Source: Flectonema sp. DT1601
Taxonomy: Eukaryota; Euglenozoa; Diplonemea; Diplonemida; Diplonemidae
NCBI GenBank assembly: GCA_964019425.1
Contig: OZ025796.1
Location: forward strand, 310,001-374,000
Direction of reading: 5' to 3'
Length of the DNA: 64,000 bases
Shown here: positions 41,051 to 50,880 of the stretch, one piece after another
How positions within the stretch are numbered: position 1 is the first letter of the stretch
Layout: each line of letters opens with the position of its first letter
The notes under the pieces: model-generated
Databases searched by the model: none
What the model was told of the DNA's origin: nothing
Seen by the model: only the letters and a program-made list of their open reading frames with translations
Position numbers and translations under genes: made by a program

Positions 41051-42139
41051 TTATAAAGTAACTCTGTAGGGTCTATCAATAGTAACATCCCCGTACTTCG
41101 ACTTATAAAACAACCCAGGGATGTCAGTACCACAGCAATTACAGTAACCACTTCCGTTTGAACGAACTCCCAGTGCTGGATGTCGGGAAGTGCCAAACCT
41201 GTTCCTACGAATAAGAGTAGCCCTACATGATGAATTCGAACAAAACGTTGATTGCGAAGGGGGATGATTTATATTACCAGTGTAGACGTGTTTTATACCA
41301 GCTTCCAAAGCTATATCCCTAGCAGCAAGTAAGGTATTCGGTGAGGTTCGAGGAAGGTCGAGCATTTCTCCATCAGGATGAAAAGCTGTAAAATGAATTG
41401 GCACCTCCGATCCTAAGTTAGTCATGATCCACGCTGACATTTCTTTTAATTCAGTTAAAGAATCGTTCTTCGTTGGGATCACCAAGTTTGTTATTTCCAA
41501 CCATTTTCCAGCTTTTTTTATATTTTTTAAAGTTTCCAAAACAGGACCCAATTTCGCATTGCAAACTTGACTATAAAATAATTTTGTAAATGCCTTCAAA
41601 TCAACGTTGAAGGCATCGATAAATTCACAGAACTCCGCTGCGGGTTCAGGACACATAAACCCAGCCGTTACAGCAACAGTTTTAATGCCGTGTTTGCGAG
41701 CTTCTATAGCGACATCTCTTGCTAACTCTAGGAATATAACTGGATCATTGTATGTGAAGGCGATAGAATCACATTGATAACGAATAGCTGCAGACACTAA
41801 TTGAGTTGCTGACACTTCTGTGTCAAGTTTGTCGGAGTCCTTCGTGTGTGAAATATTCCAATTTTGACAAAATTTACAACTCAAGTTGCACCCAACCGTC
41901 CCGAAACTTAGAATTCGTGTTCCAGGTAAGAAATGGTTTAATGGCTTCTTCTCAATAGGATCAACGGCAACACCACTTGTCTTACTATCACAATAAACAG
42001 CCATTTTTCCATCTAAATTCCCTCTGACGAAGCATCGCCCTCGTTTTCCTTCTTTTAGTTTACAGAAATTAGGACAAACATCACATTGTATAATTTTTTC
42101 GTTTATACGTCTCCAATGGCGAGTTGGAAAGTAAGGCAT
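41051..42139 (-). CDS. amrS: AmmeMemoRadiSam-system radical SAM enzyme
   Basis: The 362-residue protein is a radical SAM enzyme of the AmrS group. The 4Fe-4S motif CNLSCKFC (C84, C88, C91) sits in FGTVGCNLSCKFCQNW, and the substrate end has NVDLKAF and HFTAFHPDGEM. The N-terminus has CDVCPNFCKLKEGKRGRC (C19, C22, C26, C36) and the C-terminal region a further Cys set (CSNSSC, then CNCC). AmrS is the third member of the conserved AmmeMemoRadiSam set alongside Memo and AMMECR1. Memo and AMMECR1 are widespread in eukaryotes, the radical SAM partner much less so. The substrate is not established to my knowledge. TAG acceptor-like site 21 nt before the ATG. Base composition resembles its neighbours, so any transfer would be old. 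Confidence 0.9.
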   Translation of the reverse strand: MPYFPTRHWRRINEKIIQCDVCPNFCKLKEGKRGRCFVRGNLDGKMAVYCDSKTSGVAVDPIEKKPLNHFLPGTRILSFGTVGCNLSCKFCQNWNISHTKDSDKLDTEVSATQLVSAAIRYQCDSIAFTYNDPVIFLELARDVAIEARKHGIKTVAVTAGFMCPEPAAEFCEFIDAFNVDLKAFTKLFYSQVCNAKLGPVLETLKNIKKAGKWLEITNLVIPTKNDSLTELKEMSAWIMTNLGSEVPIHFTAFHPDGEMLDLPRTSPNTLLAARDIALEAGIKHVYTGNINHPPSQSTFCSNSSCRATLIRRNRFGTSRHPALGVRSNGSGYCNCCGTDIPGLFYKSKYGDVTIDRPYRVTL

Positions 42140-43110
42140 TGGCGGTATTGGCGGTAATGGCTATAAGGAAGGATAGCTGCTGTGAGATCGATGTTTTGTT
42201 TTGCTAAAAAAATAAAAAAATAAAATAAGTTTTATATTTTTTATACCAAAATAATACAGAACAGTACGTATTCCATTGTCAAGTCAAACAGAGAGCTGAC
42301 AACATGTTTTTTTTTTTTTTTTTTTTTCTTATTCTTTTTTAAAACAAAAAAATACTCTCTTTTATTTAACGATTTTTTTTTTTTTTTTTCCCTCCCAAAA
42401 AAAAAAAAAAAAAAAAAAACAGATAGTCACGGCACTCTGTTTGTCACTGTTACCATAAAGTATTACTGTCAAAGAGAAACGATACACGAGTCACCAACAA
42501 CTTTCAAAGAAAAGTTGCTGATCGCCGCTATGGGCCGAATCGATCCGTGGCCAAACCAACAGCATTTAGGTTGGACGTTATATATCTCAAAAGAATGAAA
42601 GAAAAAAGCAGGGACAAAAAAAAAATTGGGGGAAACAATAAACACCAGTAACCCAACAGAATATAACAACTGCTTTTTTTTTCTTTTTTTTTCTTTTTTT
42701 TTTTCTCTTCTTTTTTATTTATGAAACAAGAAACTTTTTTTTTTTTTTTTTTTTCGTCCCTCTCGTTGTCCATAATTAACAACCAGTCAGAACCGAAGCG
42801 TGGCAACTACGGATTAGTAATTGATTTGATCGTGTTTTTAGATCAAAAAAAAAAAGAAGAAAAAAAAATAACAGCAAAAAAAAAGTTTCGTGACAAGAAC
42901 ACGCGGGATACACAAGTTGATATCACATATCACCTTCAACAAGACACGCACTACAACACAAGAGGAACGCAGAAGAAACAAACTATCCCTCTCCACACGA
43001 AAAGAACAATAAAATCGAAAGAGCGGACTTGACCAGCTTTCCAACACCTATCTTAAACTAACAGTTTCTTGTGCTGCACTTGATTAGTCCCTGCCGTGTA
43101 CGAATAGCAC
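42140..43110. other. Gene-free spacer with homopolymer runs
   Basis: About 1 kb between the MROH1 stop and the AmrS start. It holds runs at 42307-42327, 42370-42390, 42400-42419, 42673-42705 and 42735-42754. Frames here are homopolymer artefacts. Nothing else seen. Confidence 0.55.
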
Positions 43111-46100
43111 TTATGCCATGTCACCAAGCATTCCGAGTGATTTAGCCGCCTGTGTTTAATGTTTTTTATGATATTTCAAATCAAAAGAACAATTAAAAAT
43201 TAAAATTAAAAAAAAATTCAAACCTTTGTTCTAACTTGTGGATCAGGATCCTTTCTCATGAGTGTGATGAGACCACCAGTTGAAGATTCAAGATTAGACC
43301 TCGCCTGTTGTTTAGAATATGTTATCGTTAATTACTATTTTAGTAAACAAAAAAAAGGGGAAAAAATAACAACAAACCTGATCAGAGTCCGACAAATGTC
43401 GTAGCAGGGTTCCGTTTAACAGCGCAGCTGCAGCTCTGCAAGAAGGCCACGGTGATTGAAAGTAACCCATCGCTGACACAAGTAAATCGTTAACACGATG
43501 AGCGTAGAATCTGACGTATATTTTTGACCATTCGTTAGCAAACTCATCGAAATTAGTTTGTTTTAAAGGTTGCATGTGTTCTTTGTTAAACAGACGCTGA
43601 AGGTAGTCCGAAGCCTTTTTAGCAGGTGGGTTATGACAGAGATACGCAACAACTTCATGAAGTGCTGTCTTACAAGTGTTTCTAACCATAACTTCTTCAT
43701 CGTTAACGTGAACAAGAAGACCAGGGAGATGTCCTAAAATATTTGCTTCCATGACTTGGTAGTCAATAGTTCCCTGGACTGATAACTTAGTCATGACACC
43801 GAAGAGTGAACAACCAGCTGCTCTGATTCTCAGATCAACAGAATCTAATGCAGATTTTGTTCGTAGACACACATTCACAATAACAGCTGATAACTCCTGT
43901 TTACAAACAACTCTTTGGATTAAAGTCTCAAGTGTTCCCATCGCTGCTAAGGCGACATCAAGGTGTGGATCTCCACAACACGCAACCAAACTACCAATCA
44001 CTGGAGCAATAAATAATTTAATTGCATCGTAACTGTGAACTGGGATATGAGTAAACCCCTGAGTCGCTTGTAATTTAATTACCAACTTCTCATCAATTCC
44101 GGCCCTTGAAAGCATCGAATTAATAATTCCCTGAAGGAGTTGTTGATCTTCTTGGCAGTGGTACAGCAACTGTCCCATTACACACATGGCACATCGTCGA
44201 TGACTGTCGTAGACTTTTTGAACATACGCCACAATAAAATCAAATATCTCATTAACTAGTGGACATGAAGTAGTTGGAGGTAATACAGTTACAGGTTCCT
44301 GACCGAGTAGGATTGCTGTGTCAAGATTTCCATTTGGATGTATTGCGTGTAAGATTGCCACCAATAACGTAGCCGTGGCGTATGGGTAAGTAACCGTGTC
44401 ATGAAATAGTTTCCAGTAGTCTTCAACAAACCGATCTGTTACCAAGTCTTTTTGATAAGTAACTTGTGTAAATATCTCCAACGCCGTAGTAACTAACTCT
44501 GGTGAAGGTACAGTCGGAGCACCAAATCCTCTATTTTTCTGCTCTTCCGTAACTTGAACCTTTGGAGCTTCATGCGTTGCGGCCAACAACAGTAACAGAG
44601 AACACAACAATGGAGCCTGAAGTATCTTGGCAACTTCCGCACCCTTGGCTGTTTGAAATATTTCACCTAATGACCAAGCAGATGCTATCACTGGGGCGCA
44701 TAAAGACATGTTGACGCTACCAGACTTGTAGTCTTCGAATAGCTGAGCGTTTAGAAGAACATCAAGGCAATGATTTGTTATTAATCTAGACAGCCCAGTG
44801 TCACTACTAATTGTTTGAATGACTGCTGTGATGTTCTTCTCGTGAGGAACTGGATAAACAAGTAATTCGTTGAAGAGAAGTGAAGGTCTCATTTTAGCCA
44901 ACGCTCTAATAGCGAGTAGGGTACCTCTGTAGGTATCTTCACGATTTTCCATTTGTGAAATTATTGAAAGCGCTGCAATCATTTTGTGGAGGAACAATTT
45001 ACATTCAGAGTCGGTAAGTGATGGTTCTCCTTCTTTTGGAATGCCACCTAAATTAGTAAACAGTCCTTTCAGAATAGCGCAGACTGCAACAGATGCTTCC
45101 TCGACAGGATCAACGAGACCTCGTACAACGAGCATTTCTACTAAATTAGGAAATTCTTTACTCTGTGCTAATAAAGCAGATAGAGCTGTGGTTACATCTT
45201 TCATTACAACAACTACTTGACTGGAGTCTTCGTCCCAGTTTAGCTTTCCAGATAAAGATTTAATAACTTCTAAAGCCTTCTTTGAGTTCTTATCTTGTCC
45301 GCTGGTCATCATGTGAAGTTTAACACAAAATGAGAGACCTTCAAGAGCATCAGATCGTGTTTTTGAAACGGTGTCAGCAAGTCTTGGAACCAGTCTTCCG
45401 ATGATTGATCCAATGGAAAGCTCTTTAACGTCATCCTCAGGAGGTGGTTCTTCTCCCGCTTTGGAATCTTTTTTCTTCGCAGCCGTAGCTTCTTTCTTTG
45501 TTGGTTTAGCAGCTGTGGATGTGACGACAATTGGTAACTGTGGCTGTGATCCACCACCCAACTCAACAGGACCCTTAGTGCACGGAACTAAAGTAATTCC
45601 CCTGTGATCACATTGTTTTCCAAAGTGTTTTAATAAAACGATGTAGGCTCTGCATGAACGTTCCCTTTGACAAGCAACAACACTATTTAAAAAAGTAGAA
45701 AAGTGATTACCTTGTGATATTAAAGAAGTAATGATATCTTTACTCGACTCTAAGATAGCACATCCCAGTAGTCCAAGTTGCTTCTGAACTGGTTGGTTGA
45801 GTAGTTCTTCGTCAACCCATTCTTTACAGATTCCAGCTGAAAGTGATTGTTCGAGTGCTTTTAAAACTGACTCATCACACTGTGGATCGATGTAGGTAGT
45901 TGGGATGAGTGCAGCGTATCCCGTTACTAATAATTGATATGATGTTTTATCAATCATCGTAGAGTGAATTGGTTCTGTAAGCATTTGACCCATTACTGCC
46001 ATCATAACATTCGTTTTTGAAGTAAAGGTAAACCCGCCTCCCTTTCGTAGTGAGGATCCAAGCATCTGTTGACAGGTCATGGAGGCTAACTTCACGATTG

Positions 46101-48573
46101 GGTTCTTAGCAAGCCCAACAACTTCTAAAAATGTTGGTACAACATGAGTCTCAAATCTAGAAGTAAACAGCGCAAAGGGACTCTTTCTACTAACGTGACC
46201 GTAAGCTAGAAGTGCTGTCGCTCGGGATAGTTCTCCAAAGTCACGGTCAGGACCAACTTCAACTTTCTTTGAAAAGAAACCGCCGCTACTCTGTTTTGGA
46301 GGTTTGGCTATCTTACCAACTTTATCTAAAACAACATCTGTGTGAGTAGCTGAAATAGAACCCATCGACTTAGCACATCCATTCCTTTGAGCTTCATTAG
46401 TATGATCTGTTACTTCAGCTAAGAGATTAAGACTGTCAGTCACGAATGTCTTCAAGTTAGCTCTTGACAAGACCAATCCAAACATTGATAAAGCGACTCT
46501 CTTAAAATCATGTCTTTCATTTACAAAGGTCGCTGGAACTGTACTTGGAGTCCATAACGGTAATTGATTTCCTAAATGGGTCACGAGTGCCTGTACCCAG
46601 GATTCTTCTTTTCTAGCTGCAGCACTCTTTTTTAATAAATTGTGACAAGCATCTTCATAATCTTCTTGTTTAAACTCATCTGAAATTAGGTAGGCGCGAA
46701 TTTCAGGAAGAGTGCCAAGCCATAAAGATCCGAGAGGTGTTGTCCCGTCATTTCCCTTTTTCATGGGTTCGTCAAGGAGAGGAGCAATAGCTTCCATTGC
46801 TCTCACGATTGTTATAGTCGCGTCAATTCCCAAGTGCTGTGGCTGAGACATCATTACAACAAACGTAGCTATTAACGCTTCCGGTTTCGGAACGTTCACA
46901 CACCTATCAAAATCAAAATAAAAATCATGTGAATTTCCTAACCTCTTACACACATGGCATATGGTACTGGCAATAACTGGGAACGCGTAGACCAGCTCAG
47001 ATTTATTTGCTATCATTCCCACGATTTCAAGAATATAAGGCCAGAAAACTGTGTCTAAATTTGGTTGTGTTGTATTGAATAACGACATCACAGACTGTGA
47101 TAGCTCACGTAGTTCATTTGGAGATGGTTGTCCCAGATCAATGAGTTTTTTGTTTTTTAAAGACCATTCATGGGCGACATGTGGTGGAGTTGCTGCGTGA
47201 GTGATCAGGTACTCAAGTAGAGTCTCAGCACCCTCACAAGCCAAGTAATTATTCTTTGAAGCCGTACCCATCGCCATAACAGTTTGCACAACTACTTTCT
47301 TCATCCGGTAGTCAGCATCATCCAAGCAAGTTCTGACTATTGCGATAACGTTGTTTTTTAAAGGCTCTAAATGATCATCTAAATGTTGCCGTTGTACTAA
47401 ATGTCTTATAATACCGAGAGCTGCACATCTTGTTAGCACATCTTTGCTTCCAAATTTAACATCCAGAACACCTTGAATAAATGTGAGTACTGAATTACAA
47501 GCTCCTGCTGACATCGCTTCTATTGATAGCATTAGTTCTTGGTGGTTCTTCATGTATTCTGTTTGATCACCTGGTGACTGTCCGTAGTAGGTAACAACGT
47601 GTTGAAAGATCGATTGCCACACAACTTCTAAATTTGGTTGAAATGAGTCTGGAATCTTGTCCATGCAAGCCGTTATAAAAAAAGTCATTCCCTTTATTGG
47701 TAAGAGTAAGTCGCGAGGTTTTTCTTTTTTAGCAGCAGCTGTGAGTAGTTTTACGAGTTGAGGGAGACGTTCTTCAAGACGCTCTTTGTCTACGACAACA
47801 GAGAGCTTTCCCATAGCCATCGCAACTGCTGTACGAACTTTTAATTCTCTCGTGCTGGACCAATCGTTTACTAATAATGATAACGACGTGTACATCGAGT
47901 CGTTGTAATCCTCAAGTTTGTACTTTCCGGCTTCTTTTGATCTCGGGCTCAACTCCGGGAGATTGCTCAGCTGGGAAACCGCCTCAGCAAACGAGGCCAG
48001 TGCATCTGCCATCATAAACCTAACATTGTCTTGTTTAGCCATACCTAAAATAGGTAACACCTTGGCCATACAATCTTTCATGTGAGCAATGAATCGAATT
48101 GGACGTTGGGCAGCAGCTTGCGACAACGACTTCATTATAAAATAATGAGGCAACGAAGTACCAGGAATCTGATTGATGACGTACGGAATACACACTCCGG
48201 GACTAATACACATCAAGTCAACAACTAATTGGCAAGCAGTATTTTGCCAAGGGGCGTTTATGTCCATTGCAGCTGTCATTTCAGTAACGCCGCATGCGAC
48301 GAGGGAAGTCATTAACTTGTCTCCGATTTCTTCATCGTATTCTAAACACACTTTTCTTAAGGATCTTATAAGAGTTATTCTTTGATGGGTTGGACCACCT
48401 TTATTATTAACTAGAAACTTACACGTGACGTCGAGAACCGAACCGAAGTTCTTCTGTGCCAACGACAGCAACGATGACGTAATGTGATCCCGAACGTCTT
48501 CATTTCCATCCTTCGCACACTCAACAAGTGCAAGTACACCCCTGTCGAATACCGTTTCGTATGTACTAGACAT
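43111..48573 (-). CDS. MROH1: MROH1-like maestro HEAT-repeat protein
   Basis: Three exons: 43378-48573, 43224-43304 and 43111-43149; introns of 73 and 74 nt start GTTTG, end CAG and are phase 0. The protein is about 1771 residues (human MROH1 about 1640). It is helical HEAT-like repeats throughout: ALVECAKDGNEDVRDHITSS near the start and KVRTAVAMAMGKLSVVVD with ERLEERLPQLVKLL around 260-290. The repeats end in a short third exon. An Ala/Lys-rich low-complexity insert lies near residues 1015-1045. Family members are large cytosolic scaffolds. I chose the ATG at 48571-48573: a CAG acceptor-like site lies 17 nt upstream, and the 24 codons above it are not family-like. Confidence 0.9.
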
Positions 48574-48983
48574 TGTGGGAGTGATATTCCCTGCGGAATT
48601 AGTAAATAAATGATCTGTCAGTGTTGTATTCACAAAAACAAACAAGAAGAATTATTAAAAAGAAATAGGTTTGCTAGAAGGCCAGACATTTCCTTTCGAA
48701 AATATTTTCGCCGAGCGCGGGTTACGTTAAGGAGTATTACAATACAACGTTCCAAAGAACCAGAATCGTCGCTACGAATATTTCATTCGCTCTATTTGAT
48801 GACTGTTTTAATAGAACGCCTGTGGGTGGAAAAATGTAAAGTTGTAAATCAGAAGATTAGAAGATTATTAGACACTACTTCTGTCAGTTGCAAAAAACAT
48901 TACATCTAACGCAGAAAACATAACTCATTTATTAAAGAGTTCATCGATGACCGAGTGATGTGCCCATTAGGTTCTTTTCCGCC
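48574..48983. other. Short gene-free spacer
   Basis: About 410 bp between the zinc-finger protein stop and the MROH1 start. A plus-strand frame (48610-48909, 99 codons) is unusually long and less AT-biased than the flanks, but it faces against all neighbours and has no recognisable features; I treat it as chance. Confidence 0.45.
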
Positions 48984-50570
48984 TCAAGTTGACGATCCAG
49001 GTTGCTGTAACTTTTGTAACTCGGCCATCTTTTTCATTAATTCCTCCATCTCTGCACGTTGTGCTTGCATAGCTGCTTCCTTCTTTTGGACTTCCTCCTG
49101 TGCTAATCTAGTTTCCTCTTTCGCATCCTCGATTTCCTGTTGTGAAATTTCATACTTACGCTTCTTTTCGAGGTATTCCTTCCTTTTGGATTTGAAAGTA
49201 GTTAGCATTGACTCCGCTTCCTCAATGCAACAATCAAGAAATTCATCCGTTGGCACATTTGACGGAACTTCGCAACCCCAGAGTCCCCATTTCCCCATCG
49301 TCGGTGCGGTTTCCCACTTCTTAACAGCTTCAACTTCTTTGGGGTAGAATGTTAGAAACTCTGTGAAAGTGTATGCTCCTCCGTCCGATTCGTCAACTTT
49401 TTTCGTATCTCCCGCTGTGTTCATTATTTCCTTTTTCTTTTCCGCTGCAGCGAGCTTGTTTTTTAATTCAAGTAGCTGTGCTTCTTTACCCTGAAGTGTC
49501 GGTTTTTTTTCTTTTTGAAACTTCGGGTTCACCCACTCCTGTACTGCGACGTTGCCTTGTACTGTAGTTCGCACGTTTGCGTCTCCTCGATTGTTGTCGT
49601 TACCAGCGAATCCTCCACCCTTTCCTTTTCCTCCTTTTCGTGCTCGGTCAGCAAGTTCCGTGGGAAGTCCAGTGTATGCATCATCCAATGATGCACCCGT
49701 TTTAGTCGCTGCGTCTATACTTGTTTGGCAAGATGCACACACTGGAATACTAACACTGCTTAGAGAATGACAATTTGGACACACCCACATTTCGGATTTG
49801 TTCGACTCTGCAGCCTGTATTATTTAAGATATTTACAACCTCTCGCGAATACCATAATCGCGGGGTGGTATAACTAACTCGATAACACTCTACTTTAAAT
49901 ATTTCGAAACATACCCTAGAACCAGTTGGCACCCTGGAGGCTGCGACTGCGGGAGGGGCAGCAAGGGGGGCACCTCTACCAACAGCAAGAGGCGCGGGTT
50001 GTTGTTGTTCTTGAGGAACGAGATGCGGGAGAGGAGCGCCCCTACCAACAGTTGGTGGAGTGTGCTGCAGAGGAAACGGCGGCTGCTGTTGCGGTTGCTG
50101 TTCGGGCAAACCCACAAACTGCGGTTGCTGTTTTTGCTCTTGTTCCTGCTGCTGCTGCGGTGGCTGTTGCTGTCCCACCAATTGCTGTTGCTGTTTTTGC
50201 TCTTGTTCTTGCTGATTATGCTGTTGCTGCTGAAATAATTGATGTTGCTGCACTAACTGTAACCTCAATTGGCTTTCTTTGGATTGACTAATTTCCTGTA
50301 ACTCTGGCATTGCCATTTGTGCCGGCGGTTGTCCCCTTCCAGCAGCTGCGGGTGGTGGTTGCCGTGGCTGACCTCTCCCTCCAACCTTCGGAGCTGTCCC
50401 CCTTCCCCTACCAGCTGTCACCTGAGGTGATGAGCTGACCAATTCTTCCTGTTTTTTGCTTAAACTTAGTTATTTCACAATGTCATACACAAATATGGAA
50501 AACAGCATGGCAGACAATAATTGCACAGGTTTACCTGAAAGTATAAGATTCATACCTGAGAAAGGTCCAT
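48984..50570 (-). CDS. RG/Gln-rich protein with a RanBP2-type zinc finger
   Basis: Three exons: 50556-50570 (only MDLSQ), 49915-50448 and 48984-49814; introns of 107 nt (GTATGA) and 100 nt (GTATGT), both CAG-ended and phase 0; 459 residues. Exon 2 codes for GRG motifs separated by Pro/Gln-rich sequence (about 15-180). Exon 3 opens AAESNKSEMWVCPNC: the W-x-C-x2-C-x10-C-x2-C finger (W193, C195, C198, C209, C212) has RanBP2 spacing but Ser where Asn is usual. GG/RG-rich sequence and a C-terminal coiled coil (about 390-455) follow. RanBP2 fingers bind RNA or ubiquitin, and RG repeats favour RNA. CAG acceptor-like site 37 nt before the ATG. It is the rightmost host gene. Confidence 0.78.
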
Positions 50571-50880
50571 TTATGTATCTAACCAATCGTGTTTTTCGTG
50601 TGGAATACTGACAGGAATAAATAATTTATCAAACCGTTAAAGTGCCTCGCTTTTCAAAAAATATAGTAGGGGAATGTCATAAGGGAAAATATGTGACAGA
50701 AAAAGTTGTGTTGCTTACTTTTCTTAGCTGGAAAATACAATAGAGCCTTTGATCTTGTTCGGTAATTCCTGAGGGGTGAAGAATAATGGGGTTAAAAAAT
50801 CACTTGCGGCTTGGCACTGCTGGTCGGAAATCAGAAAATCCCTTTACTAACACACAAAACGTTTTGCTTTTTCGCAGTCT
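50571..50880. other. Boundary spacer between the gene array and the mobile-element zone
   Basis: About 310 bp, AT-rich without long runs. It contains the proposed splice-acceptor site of the zinc-finger gene (ending at 50608). If transcription of the minus-strand array starts locally, its promoter would lie here or further right; no motif can be pointed to. Confidence 0.4.

Noticed and set aside
48574-48645. Longer MROH1 start 24 codons upstream
   Set aside because: The extra residues are not family-like and the CAG acceptor-like site lies between the two ATGs.
48610-48909. 99-codon plus-strand frame between two minus-strand genes
   Set aside because: Opposite to every other gene, no homology or signal recognised, and its left end overlaps sequence upstream of MROH1 on the other strand.
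50440-50442. TTG start for the zinc-finger gene
   Set aside because: Nuclear genes rarely start at TTG, and a spliced five-codon first exon with ATG joins in frame at canonical sites.
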